This document shows, one piece after another, positions 1-11,633 of a DNA stretch of 64,000 bases. The DNA is taken from assembly GCA_950295325.1 (NCBI GenBank), contig OX485807.1, positions 26,195,666 to 26,259,665 of the forward strand, given 5' to 3'. Each line of letters opens with the position of its first letter. Position 1 is the first letter of the stretch. A model generated the notes under the pieces. It saw only the letters and a program-made list of their open reading frames with translations, did no database searches and was not told the origin of the DNA. Source of the DNA: Polytrichum commune. Lineage: Eukaryota; Streptophyta; Polytrichopsida; Polytrichales; Polytrichaceae. A program made the position numbers and the translations under genes.

Positions 1-873
1 GCAGGCTACAAGTTTTGGAACATATGACACAAGCCCACTACCTTTTTTGGCACAATCTGACAATGATAAGTTTCCAGCACATGTATGTTTTGGAATTTTT
101 TTGGTAGATAATTTATTTATATTATTTACAGTCAATTATTTAATTTTCACAAATAAAACAAAAAAGAAGAAGAGAACTTTGATCTCCAATCTTTACTCAA
201 ATTATGAGGCTAGTACTTTTTAAATGTCACGCTTTAAGTGTAAAGGAATAAAAAAAAATCCAATAAGCATTAGCTCTCCCTAAAAAGGAGGTGGGGTCAA
301 GTTATTGATATAAAATTGATTTCTAAATAAGATAATTCTATTAATAATGGGAAATTTACCATTACAGCACCCCAAGCGATATTGGCTATATCCATATTTT
401 TTATAAATTTTTACTCCTCTTGCTTCTAAAAGATTAGCATGAGCCATACCAGTAATAGCTAAATCATGTTGTAATTCTCGCATATGTTGTATCTAATTAT
501 AATTATCAGGTTTTTATATAATGCATGGCATTGGTATAGACATATCTTTATATATATATTTTTAAAGTAATAATTCAGCAGCTTGATATCGTATTTTAGA
601 ATAACCATGAAGAAAACAATTGATTTAGCAAAAAAAACGAAAATCAAAGGTATTAAAATACAATTTTCATGACATCTTAATGAAATTATTTAATTTTTTT
701 CTTATAATTTAAATTTATTTATTTTAAAATTTCAAATATATATTTAAAATTTCAAATTTTTATTCATTACCTTTTTCATTAAATTTATTTCAATCCAATT
801 TAATAAGTGGAACTAATGGGGATTGAACTAATGGGAATTGATAAAATTGATTTGTGTGATCATTCCTTGCTAG
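1..873. other. AT-rich non-coding stretch
   Basis: Very AT-rich sequence with homopolymer A and T runs. I see no supported gene, RNA or element boundary here. The short reading frames lack any recognisable domain. Confidence 0.5.
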
Positions 874-984
874 GTGGCTTGTCGTATAAGAAAACGATAT
901 CATGCACTTGCTGAAGAAGAATTCAGATATGCTCTTTCACATTATGATGGGCCCAAGTTCATTCTTCAACTCTCTGTTCCACAG
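874..984 (+). pseudogene. isolated exon-like segment, unknown protein
   Basis: A 111-base open segment (37 codons) is bounded by a plausible acceptor (TTGCTAG just before it) and donor (CACAG then GTTAGG just after). The peptide, starting VACRIRKRYHALAEEEFRYA and ending in LQLSVPQ, is mixed and protein-like, whereas neighbouring frames are low-complexity. No partner exon was found within several kilobases on either side, so it could be a relic, an exon of a very large-intron gene, or chance. I do not recognise the family. Confidence 0.3.
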
Positions 985-2355
985 GTTAGGCTCTCATCAT
1001 TAATTCAATGTTGTATATATGTCCAATATAAAGAAAAAGAAGAAGAAAACATAACATCAATTTATTCGAAATTGTAGATTGTGAGTTTGAATTTAGTTTA
1101 AATGGGATGGAAGGATTAAAATAAATCCTAATAAATCTCTCTTGTTCCTTATATTATAGTGGGAGACTATTAATAAAGGAATTGTCAAAAAAGTTGGTTG
1201 GGGTAGAGGATAGATGCCCCTTTGAGTGGTTAGGCATGGAAATACATTTAGCACGATGACTTGACAAATGACTCATACTTGTCATGCTCACTATGTCATA
1301 TACTAACTTAGAGCTAGATACCAATCGCTTGCAATTCTCTCATAAGATTTGGATGCTAAAAAACTGTTGGGATTGATTTTCATCATGATTCATATGGTGT
1401 GGGATGTTGTAGGCGTTAGACATCATCACATTATTTGAGGAGCAACAAATCCCCCCACAAGACCGCCGGCATGGACCCTTTAGCTATTGTCATCGTAAGC
1501 ACGATGGTTGACATGGAAGCATTACAAATTAGACCTTTACGCAAGAAATTACGTATCTTGATTTGGTCAAAAAATGTTGATCATTGTTTTAGTGGTTAGG
1601 ACTTTAGAGGTTAGCCTAGTGTTAGGCCATGCAATCTTGTGCATTGTTGAAGTGTGAGGCCATTAACACCTAAAATGCCTGGGCCAATTTCCAAAAAGTC
1701 AAAGCAATGCATATGAGTATTTTTTATTTTACTTGAAGGATTGTAAATTCTACATGGAAACCTACATAAGTGGGCAAATGCATTTATGAAGAGTTCATCA
1801 AAATTTCAACATGATTGAACCATATTTGGATTTGTGCATGTAAAAAGATAAAATTGAAAGTACAAATATTGTAAGGATAAAATCTCATCCAAATTTGTAT
1901 TTATGATAAAATATGAACCTAACATTATTTGTCATTCCTTGTAACATTTTGGGCATTATATATTTACAATGTTGTAAGTATTGTCACTTACTAAGTGATT
2001 TTTCATCCAATTTTCAATCATCGTGACAACATTTCATTAGTGTAATGCTAGGATGTAGAATATACCAAACTAAAAGTGGATGTACTAAAAGTAAGTAGGA
2101 ATGAAAATATAGATAAATTTATTAATATGAAGTGTCATTAGAAAACATACCACAATGACATAAAATACCATATTATGAAATAAGGTACAGTATTTAGTGT
2201 AGTTAAGTTGGGTTTGGATGTAGGTAGTACATAATCAGTTGCTCATCCAAGTAAGGAGCACTTCCAACAACTCATGGGAGTGGACTCTTCATGCCATGTA
2301 TGAAGTCATGTGACTATAGAAAGGGGTATTGTTTGAGGCATTAGTGTACATAATA
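985..2355. other. non-coding stretch with a dispersed repeat
   Basis: No coding signal. About 1915-2150 contains a copy of a dispersed repeat that reappears near 17.9-18.2 kb. The rest shows no recognisable structure. Confidence 0.5.
1915..2150 (+). repeat. dispersed repeat, copy 1 (partner at 17905-18220)
   Basis: Shares long, diverged similarity with 17905-18220 in the same orientation. Anchors include TGATTTTTCATCC and the word ATGCTAGGATGTAGAATATA. No terminal repeats or coding potential were seen, so the element class is unknown. Confidence 0.6.
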
Positions 2356-2367
2356 TACATAAGTGAG

Positions 2368-3796
2368 CATATACACAGACAGGTCATTCATCCCCCCAAC
2401 TAAAAACTTAGAAGGCCAAATAGTGGGCGATACCGCAGGATCTGGAGTATATAGCCCCAACAAAAATATACACATAGCCGAAAGATTACCGGGATACCAA
2501 AATATCCTTAGAGCATAATTGAATGCCATACTCATCGCTATCAAAACCATACAAACCACTCAAACAGACACACACATATTCACAGATAGCCTTAACAACA
2601 TATATTTAATCAGCAACCACATACAACACCCAACCTCACAACACCATCACCTAGACAAACTCCTCATAGCAGCCATAGTACACCAAATTTATTGGACACC
2701 ACACTTAATACACATACACAAAGTAAGGGCCCACATGGGCATCATAGGGAATGAAATAGCGGACACACTCGACAATGAAGGAGCACTTAAAGAGAAACCT
2801 AGCGCCACACCCCATATACATATAGCCCACGCCACACCATATTGGCTAGCAAGCTGCCCAACCGCCACGCGTGACGGAGCAATTCGAAATTTACACATAT
2901 TTGTAACAAAAGCACACAACTATCGAGAAGTAAGGACGGCCCAAAATAAATACCCATACGTAGATAAATGGCTATCAAACGACCAAATAAACCAAACACT
3001 CTCCAACCATTTCTGGAAAAACAATAAAATATCCAATGCCCAAATCACTCGAACCTTAAAATTCCGCTACGCCCAATACATGGGTAACCATAGAAAAAAT
3101 ATATTTTGGCTTCTCAAATTCCAAAACCCCAATTGCACACTATGCCACAAAAATGACAGAGACACATGGCCCCACCTACTGTCAATGTGTGAACACCCTT
3201 ACCTGAAAGGCCTAAGAATAACCAGCCACAACAAGGCGGTACACCTCATTACTCAAACACTACAAGCCAACAAACACACCATATACTACACATTAACAAA
3301 CGTAGGCACTCTCAACAATAATAGCCAAGAACAAACCGTCCTTGATTGGATAATAGAATGCACATGTACACAAACAAAATGCCAATGCCACACCAGGCTA
3401 AGACTAGACATTCTATGTATACTAGGAGCCCCAAACCACACCCCCACACCCCTCCTACCCGCATACACACACACAATACAATTCATTGAATTCACAAACT
3501 GCCACGACAGATTCCCCGAACAAGCCATCACACAAAAACAATCCAAATACGACCCCTTAATTCACTCCATACAAAACAAAGGCTGGAAAATGAAGCCCCT
3601 TATCACTATTACAGCAGGAGTAAGAGGGGCTATACACGAACAATCCATCAAGAAATTAGAAGAACTCAACATCTCAAAGACCAACATCAAAAAACTCATG
3701 CAAAACATACACCAAACTACGATTAATTACCTAACCTATCTCGTACTCAACAAAAGGAAACTTGACAATAAACAAACTACCATTGCACCTCCCTAG
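2368..3796 (+). pseudogene. C-terminal part of LINE ORF2: RNase H, CCHC finger, RLE-like domain
   Basis: The frame opens at the truncation point with an RNase H start (IYTDRSF, 2370 onward), has one in-frame TAA at 2516-2518, then stays open for 425 codons. After the stop come the second and third RNase H signatures (FTDS near residue 22; RAHMGIIGNEIAD near 70-82). Next is a C-X2-C-X9-H-X4-C finger at residues 206-224, a SHNKAV motif at 236-241 matching the R-H-N motif of R2-type elements, then a PD-(D/E)XK-like block: LRLDILC (294-300), QFIEF (321-325), A-X3-K-X2-KY (336-344). The finger, RHN, nuclease order is that of restriction-like endonuclease LINEs; together with RNase H it recalls the Dualen/RandI group. 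The stop replaces the expected catalytic Glu (RA-stop-LNAI). Dead copy. Confidence 0.75.
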
Positions 3797-3966
3797 AAAT
3801 GGGAACTAAATATTAACTATCAACTAATAGAGCTCACCTCCCAAAAGAGGCATAACCCCTCATGTTACAACACGACTTGTCGTGTTTAGCATTTGGGTAA
3901 CAGACTCACATTCATGCTGGTACAAGGTATGGGTGTTATTTTTTCTTTTTCTTTTCTTTTCTTTTC
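2368..3966 (+). mobile_element. 5'-truncated LINE (RNase H + CCHC + restriction-like nuclease)
   Basis: A 1.6-kb insertion flanked by a perfect 12-bp duplication, TACATAAGTGAG, at 2356-2367 and 3967-3978. It begins abruptly inside the RNase H domain and ends in a pyrimidine tail built of TTTTC units (about 3939-3966) rather than poly-A. This is the signature of target-primed reverse transcription with 5' truncation. The sense strand is strikingly rich in A and C. RT and any upstream endonuclease are absent from this copy. Confidence 0.88.
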
Positions 3967-3978
3967 TACATAAGTGAG

Positions 3979-4755
3979 AGACATTGTTTTTCTCTAGTGT
4001 GTATATTTAAAAAATACTACTAAGATTTTGAAGTGAAAGTAGATGTAAAAAAAGAGGCCCTAAGGTTTAGAGAATTTTTTGACAACAAGTTTGCTAGTTT
4101 CAACTAATTTACCTTATTCCATCCAATTCATGTATGTTTTAGGGTCAAGTTTTAATCCTATGGATGAATAATGAGATTCAATGACTTTCTCAATTAATAT
4201 CTATCTATATCTATATCTATATGTAAAGGCCCTATGTATTTCATGATTTATAAATTATGTATGTAGTGGAGGCATTTATCATATAAAAATAAGAAGCTTA
4301 TTATAAACTTGTGAGTCCATTGTCTAGGATAATGTTAGTATGTACACATTTATTTTTCTCAAAAGAATTCTCATATATAAGGGGTTCTATTCCTTAGTCA
4401 CTCATGCACGTCATTTTGGTTTCCAATGAAGAGTCCACCCTCCATGCAACAACTCCCCTGGAATTTTCTATCGATATAAAGAATATATATATATATATAT
4501 ATATATATCATCCATGGTTTATGATTTCTATTCTTGAGAATACTAATTAATATGCGCCATAAACAAATTGAATAGGTGAATTATTTGGTGCATAAAGTGT
4601 CTTGAAATGTTGGTTTGGTCTTAGCGCAAGTCACGTGCACTTAATGATCATTAGAAGTGTCAATTCATGAATGAAAATAACTTCATGCAATACTTTGCAA
4701 TCACTAGTAGAAAACTATGCCCAAGAAACCACAGCCGAAATTGGATGTAGTTCTT
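3979..4755. other. non-coding stretch with microsatellites
   Basis: No gene seen. It contains a TCTATA-type run near 4200 and an (AT)n tract at about 4485-4508. Confidence 0.5.
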
Positions 4756-4976
4756 TTGACCAACTTGATCTATAGTTGCTAAACAACTACATTTTATTTT
4801 GTTTTTTTGTGACTAAAATTTTAAAAAATTGGGATGTGTAATATACTGTTGGAAATTTTTTTCAAGAACTTTCCAATGGTATATTACACACCCCTAAAAT
4901 CCTAAAATTTTAGTTGTTAAACCAAAAAAATAAACAAATTTACAATCGTTTAGCGACTGCATATCAGGCTGGTCAA
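4756..4976. mobile_element. hairpin MITE-like element, copy 1
   Basis: A 221-bp near-palindrome. The outer ends are TTGACCAACTTGAT on the left and ATCAGGCTGGTCAA on the right. The inner arms contain GGGATGTGTAATATACTGT against its complement near 4885-4905. It is non-coding and could fold along its whole length. A relative with the same core lies at about 58585-58770. Superfamily is undecided because no convincing target duplication was seen. Confidence 0.65.
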
Positions 4977-6116
4977 TATTTTCATAGGTTGGCATGTTGG
5001 CCACTATTCTGGCCAACAACTCATGTCCTTCTTGAGATCTTTTATTTTGGGGGGATTTTTTTATGATTAGAGTTTAGGGATTGTATTTTGTGACTATGCT
5101 TGTATCATCATCTATCTCTATCTATAAATCCTTGCATTTGTGGTGTCATTCTTTGTCTCCTAGGTATACTTTGAATCTTTTAAAGATTCAAAGGTCACAT
5201 CTTTATATTTCTTATAACATGGTTTGCAAAATTTCAATGGAGATCAAAACTTAAATGCATTATATAACTTATACTTGGACGCTTCTTGAAATCCTAAGTG
5301 GGCTTTTAAGCTCAAGTTCCAAAAAGTCATGCTTCCCTGGAACCTAACGTCGAGGATTTATTGTTTTTTCATTAAAGTGAAGAAACAATGCATTCATAAA
5401 TTTTTATTTTCCTTATGGCCATGCATACAAGTATATTACACTCTCATTAATTTATTTGATTTAACACTTCAATACTTGTTGCAATGACTTCCTTTTGATT
5501 GGACAAGTGTTTTAGCCATAAGATATCCAAGAAGGAAAAATAATTTCGGCTTTGTAAGAATACCTAGTTATCAAGTGTCCAAATGATCATAGTGTTCTTA
5601 TACTTAAGAATTAAAATTCTAATTCTTTGAGTTTTGCATATCTAGCTATTTAAGAAGCTAAATTCCATCATTTTCTAAATTACCAACCATATCTATATGT
5701 TATATATACATAATGGTTCATTTTATTTTATTTCATTAAATTTGGGAAATTATGAATGATTTCCATTATAAAATTGTAGTATTTCATAATCATCACAAGG
5801 TATAATAGTTGGGCAAGTTGAGCATAAATTTGGCCAGTGATTTGTTTTTTTTTTTAAATCATAAGGTGTGATTTTTATTAATGAGGACATGTCGACATGC
5901 AATCAATTTGCCAACATAAGAATTTACTAATTTGTAAGATATTATTAATGATAACACACACACACACACACACATATATATACACTGAAAGTTGAAAACA
6001 AAATATGAAAACTACTCTTCCATAGCCACGAAATCAACAAACAATTCATTTTTCATGGCTTCTCCAACTAAACTTGCCTCGTGCCCCTCTATGTGTGGAT
6101 GTCTTTGTCTAATTAA
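4977..6116. other. non-coding stretch
   Basis: No gene seen. A (CA)n/(TA)n microsatellite lies at about 5953-5982. Confidence 0.5.
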
Positions 6117-6420
6117 TTATACATTTACATTTACGCTAGGTTTGTTGCCCAAAGGTGCTTTACCCATGAGTTGGCATAAATTGTGCAAAACACAACACAC
6201 ATACACAATTTTCAGAAGTTTCATCATTGAACATCTAGTTGATTTGAGAATGAGCCATCTACTATTAAACAAACCAAAAGCATTTTCAATAACAATACGT
6301 CCATCATTCATTTGCTTATCAAACCTCAACTTATCTAGGTCTCCATTAGGGAGTTTAAAGTTTCTAAGCATACTTATTCCCTAAGAGGGTACCCAAAGTT
6401 TGCTAGAAAACAAGGATGCA
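6117..6420 (-). pseudogene. PIF/Harbinger transposase, C-terminal fragment
   Basis: The minus-strand frame encodes an 84-residue stretch with the hallmark end of the DDE_4/Harbinger nuclease: GRIVIENAFGLFNSRW (carrying the last catalytic Glu in IEN) followed by IVYVCCVLHNLCQLMGKAP. A further conserved piece, GYPLRE, lies just upstream in a shifted frame (near 6385-6405). The N-terminal and central parts of the same protein family lie on the same strand at 12250-12760, in the right order. Frameshifted and dead. The class is confident; that both pieces were one gene is inference. Confidence 0.75.
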
Positions 6421-7430
6421 CCTCATCGGGGAAATTATTTGAGATAAAAAATAAGGTCAATTTAATTCATCAAGGGTAAATTTTATAAATTCATTAGATC
6501 TGCCATAGCATTGGAAATATGTCCCCGACATGATTATTTGTAAAATAGGGTGGTGAATAATTCCTCCATTTTAGTAATCAGTAGAAAAAAATAGGGTAAT
6601 AGATATTGGATCCCCCCAAATGTGTGTAGTAGGATCAATAGAATACTTATGGGTTTGACTACTTGGATGAAGAATTGTGTAAATCTTGTCTAAATTTGAA
6701 TGAAACGCATTCGTAGAGAGGGAAATGTTGTGGATTTTTCTGGGGGAACGAATGTTGTGACTTCTCAATGGCCCTTGGGCGTTTAGCATGTCATCAAATA
6801 GCGTTTAGCATTCCAACCCTTGGCCCTTTATGCATAAATATCCCCTCATTAAATACCCCATTATCGCACGTGGTTACAAAATGTAAGGGGGTGTGATCCC
6901 CCCGAGTGCACCTCATGGCCTTAGACTAGGACAACTAGCTCTTTGAGGATCTCATGCGCCTGTAGTTGCTCATATATTGATGAAGTGCACACCAACTTCG
7001 TTAAAAGTGCACATAAGCATGTGCACTTTTTGGGGGATTGCATTTTAATATTTTATTCTCAAATTTTGAAATGAATATGCAATAAATTCGTACTTTGGCA
7101 CAAATTCTTTAAAATAGTATGAGTTTCAAATAATTCCAAAACAAGCATTATACATTATACCATCATGTTCATATTGTATATCACCTTTTTAGTCAAAGAA
7201 TTTTAAATTATGAAATAAATCAAAGGACCAAAACACATACCTTTGTCCATAGCTTAAAATTTATTGTTTGTGAATTTACCCTTTGGCTAAAGACATGAAA
7301 ACAAATTGAAACTAAGTGACACAATACATACTTCATGATAGAAGCAACAATATTGAAATCGATGATTCCAAAGAAAATAACGACATACTTGTGTCACCTT
7401 GTATTTAGAAATATAAAATCAACAGAGTCA
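6421..7430. other. non-coding stretch
   Basis: AT-rich sequence without recognisable genes. It may include decayed flank of the Harbinger element next to it. Confidence 0.45.
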
Positions 7431-8055
7431 AATAAAGGAGTGAGGCATATGCCTCATCCTCCATAAATATAATCTCAAAATTTGTAAATTGAAACAAACA
7501 CTAGTAGAAATATATTGAGTTGAGATTACCATAAACATGGTGGTAAACTTAACAAATTCATACAATCAATGAAATTAATATGGTATTCAAATTGCATGTG
7601 TCTTAGTTTAATACCATAAGTTCCAAAAAAAAAGGTTGTTAATAAGGGTGAGGCATGTTCCTCACCCTAAAAACCATGAGTTAAAAATAAAAATAAAAAT
7701 TAACGAGGTCAAGGCATGCACCTCACCCTAAAAACTCATGTTTAAAAAAATACAGATTTTTAAACAAGCGTGAGGCATGTGCCTCACCTTCAAAACCACA
7801 AGTTCAAAAAAAAATGTTTTGTCAACAAGGGCGAGGCATGTCCTCACTCTAAAAACATTAGTTCAAAAACATATAGATTTTCTTAAGAAAGGTGAGGTAT
7901 GTGCCTTACCATGAAATTCATAAGTTAAAAATAAATCATATTTGTTAACAAGGGTGAGGCATGTGCCTTTATTTAAAACCACTTGTTGAAAGAGTTCCAG
8001 ATTTGTTAACAAATGTGAGACACGTGTCTTACCCTTAATCCATGAGTTCAAATTT
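7431..8055. repeat. minisatellite array, about 61-bp unit with palindromic core
   Basis: Seven contiguous diverged units between about 7620 and 8050, plus an outlying core at 7438. The core is GTGAGGCATGTGCCTCAC, nearly self-complementary. Cores recur near 7646, 7706, 7769, 7829, 7889, 7951 and 8014. Between cores the unit carries an A-rich spacer (GAGTTCAAAAA). A related array lies at 9110-9237 and 11634-12115. Confidence 0.8.
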
Positions 8056-9109
8056 TTATAATTACTAATAAAGGCTCATAAGTTTTTTTCAACTATGGGT
8101 GAGGGAAAAGAAATTCAAAGTTTTGAAATTGGAGATAAGAGATACTAATTTTAAAGGTCTTAAAATGAGGATGAGGTTATTATAACTCAATTTCATATTG
8201 TGAACTATATATAATAAGTATACGATGTTTTTTTCTAGTCTTTTTTAATAAATTATGTTATTTTTAGATAAATGAATTCGGTTCTAGATCTAATTCTAAA
8301 GGAAATTCAAGAACTAGATACTTACCTCAATGAAAGTGTTGAATTGAAGTATACTTTGAGTTTGATTGAGAGTGAGTGTGAAATGCAATGCTTATTAGAT
8401 TTTGATATGAGATTTGGAATTCAAGCGTCTATAGAAGTCGAGGGTAGAGTCAAAAGTTTGACGAGCAACAAATGAAGACATTGGAGTTGTTTATTGAAGT
8501 GCATTTGTGGGAGAACGCACAACAAGATGATAGAGCTGAAGTAATGAGAATCTACGGCAACAAGTTAGATGATTTAATACTAGTGAAATACGTTTAACTT
8601 TTGATACACAACAATCATATCAAAGAGTGAGTGGGTACCAAGGAAAACAACGTTAACATCGAAGATCACTAAAGCAAGAGAAAGCATGCACCGGAGTAGA
8701 CATGCGTCGGATAAAAGCGGTGTTGGAATACATAGGTGTCAGATTATAGTGTCTACTCTCGAAAGGGAGGAGTAGATTTGGACTTCCATACCTTTGTCCT
8801 GTGGGCACTGGATTGGGGGTGGATCGAACAGACACTTAATTCACGTCGGTCTCCTCCGGAGACCGAAGTTTTTCTTCTTCTTCTAGGTGTCAGAGAAGAG
8901 CGGCGGCAAAGAAGAGGAACAGGTAGACAGAAGTGAGAGGACTTGACCTAAACCCTAAACAACGTTTTAGGCAAGCATAAATGTGCAAATTTTTAATCTT
9001 ATATGTGTTGACCAAGTTTGTATTGTTCTACCATGCACATATTTAAAAATTTAGACTTGAAGTTTTATGAGGGTGCCGGTGGCGCTATTCTACTCGTACC
9101 TAAACCCTC
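8056..9109. other. non-coding stretch
   Basis: Open frames at 8272-8475 and 8736-8936 are short, resemble no family I know and have no splice context, so I do not call genes here. Confidence 0.4.
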
Positions 9110-9237
9110 TATAATGGTAATAAGTCACACTTTCTATAATAGTAATTAGCTTCATTCGGGTTTGTGGGGGTGAGGCACATGCCACACCCTTTATAATAAT
9201 AATTAGCTTTGCTCGGTTGGAGGGGGTGATGTAGATG
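9110..9237. repeat. minisatellite array, left flank of the palindromic element
   Basis: About two units of the same array found at 11634-12115, with core GGTGAGGCACATGCCACACC at about 9168-9188. The array is interrupted by the insertion at 9238. Confidence 0.65.
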
Positions 9238-11633
9238 TGTGAGCCCAAAATGGTGCCCACATGTATTCTTAAGTCTTTGAGACCATTAGAAGTTATGTTT
9301 TAACGGTTATTAATTATTCACAAAAATACAAAAAAAGTGGAGTGTGGTGTGGATTAAGTTTAGACATTAGAGGGTGTTGTATGATTGTCTCAAGGTTTAA
9401 GTTCAATGAAGTAATGCCTTGACTACGTGAATATGGAGTAAGGTGAGGCGAGAGGGGATCCGCGGGTTAAATGCCCACATTAGGATCCACCTTGTTGGTT
9501 TAGGAATGGAAGAGCCTTGTGGAGGGAATGAGTCCCTACTTAGAAGGAGAAGGTTAAGGGGTTGTGATTGGAGGCTCCAATCCTCTCACCCTATCCTTAC
9601 CTCATGCCCTCTCCTCCTCTTTGCTACTTAAGACTTTGCTACTTAAGACTTTCCTCTTTCATTTCTTCTATCTCTCTTTCCTTCGTGCTCCTTGGCATCC
9701 CACGTGTTATAAGTGTGGGTGTGTAGGAAGCAAGATAGGAGCACGTGTGTGTGCATGATTTTAAGGTGAAGAGCCAAGACTAGTTGGCCTTTAAGTGAGT
9801 TTCACCTCTTGTTAGGAGTAGTGTGGTTTGGAAGAATTTTGAATTTAATTTATAGTCTTCAAATTGTAGTGATTGGATTCATATTATCCACAACTATAAT
9901 GATTTAGACTTGCAAAGTTATGTTTATGAAACATTGGAGCATTTAGTTTTGTAAGACTTACAAAGTTATATTATTGAAGTAGGTGAGCTTGTGTGTGTAT
10001 GGAGTATGAGAGAGGCACGTATGTATGCGATGTTATAAGGTGAAAAGTCAAGATCAATTAGTCTTGAAGATTAGCCTTACATTATTAGATGTGGTTTAGA
10101 CTCAAGGCATTCATTATTGCATATTCATGTAGAGGACTTTATTACCTATCTATGGATACCGAGACTATGTCCAAACTTCCAAAAAAATAGTGACACACTC
10201 TTATAGTTTTTGACTTATGATGTTTAGACTTAAAGTGTTGGATTCATTAGGTAAGAAGGGGGTGTGTGTGACTTTCAATGTATAATTATTTCAACCAAAA
10301 GAGTGCGAGTGTTTAAAAACACTTACCTCAATGGTCAATCACCAATACATTCAAAAGTTACACACCCCCCTTCCTATCTAATGAATCCAACACTTTAAGT
10401 CTAAAAATCATAAGTCAAAAACTATAAGAGTGTGTCACTATTTTTTTTTGGAGTTTGGACATAGTCTCGGTTTTTTAGCTCTCAAAAATTCATATGAAGT
10501 CCAAAAAATGAGTTCTTGGTATCCATGGATAGGTAATGAAGTCCTCTACATGAATATGCAATAATATTTCTACTACCAAAAAATATATGGTTGCAATTCT
10601 ACGCTGTTCCCTTTGAATCTGCATTTTTTCACTATTTTTTGGAAGTTTGGACATAGTCTTGGTTTTTTGGCTCTCAAAAATTCATATGAAGTCCAAAAAA
10701 TGAGTTCTTGGTATCCATAGATAGGTAATAAAGTCCTCTACATGAATATGCAATAATGAATGCCTTGAGTCTAAACCACATCTAATAATGTAAGGCTAAT
10801 CTTTAAGACTAATTGATCTTGACCCTTCACCTTATAACCTCGCATACCTACGTGCCTCTCTCATACTCCACACACACACAAGCTCACCTACTTCAATAAT
10901 GTAACTTTGTAAGTTCAACAAAACTAAATGCTTCAATGTTTCACAAACATAACTTTGCAAGTCTAAGTAATTATAGGTGTGGATAATATAAATCCTAGCA
11001 CTACAATTTGAAGATTATAAATTAAATTCAAAATTCTTCCAAATCACACTACTCCTAACAAGAGGTCAAGCTCACTTAAAGGCCAACTAGTATTGGCTCT
11101 TCACCTTAAAATCATGCACACACACGTGTTCCTATCTTGCTTCTTACACACCCACACTTATAACACGTGGGATGCCAAGGAGCACGAAAGAAAGAAAGAT
11201 AGAAGAAATGAAAGAGGAAAGTCTTAAGTAGCAAAGTCTTAAGTAGCAAAGAGGAGGAGAGGGCATGAGGTAAGGATAGGGTGAGAAGATTAGAGCCTCC
11301 AATCACAACCCCTTAACCTTCTCCTTCTAAGTAGAGACTCATTCTATCCACAAGGCTCTTCCATTCCTAAACCAACAAGGTGGATCCTAATGTGGGCATT
11401 TAACCCGCGGATCCCCTCTTGCCTCACCTTACTCCATACTCACGTAGTCAAGGCATTATTTCATTGAACTTAAACCTTGAGACAATCATACAACACCCTC
11501 TAATGTCTAAACTTAATCCACACCACACTCCATTTTTTTTTATATTTTTGTGAATAATTAATAACCGTTAAAACATAACTTCTAATGGTCTCAAAGACTT
11601 AAAAACACATGTGTGCACCATTTTGGGCTCACA
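9238..11633. mobile_element. 2.4-kb palindromic (foldback-like) element with 5-bp target duplication
   Basis: Two arms of more than 1 kb are reverse complements of each other, meeting near 10305. The ends are TGTGAGCCC and GGGCTCACA, so the element starts TG and ends CA. It is flanked by AGATG on both sides (9233-9237, 11634-11638). The right arm is longer because a block of about 125 bp (10437-10560) is duplicated at about 10628-10755. The matching open frames at 9564-9758 (+) and 11112-11306 (-) are mirror copies of the same arm and not evidence for a gene. A transcript through it would form a long hairpin. Confidence 0.85.

Noticed and set aside
7431-8055. CRISPR-like array
   Set aside because: Units diverge as much as spacers, the genome is a plant, and the repeat is an ordinary minisatellite.
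8272-8475. 67-residue acidic ORF
   Set aside because: Plausible composition but no family, splice or promoter support in an AT-rich region.
9564-11306. Two matching 64-residue proteins on opposite strands
   Set aside because: They are the two arms of one palindrome and read the same sequence; no codon-level constraint or start context.
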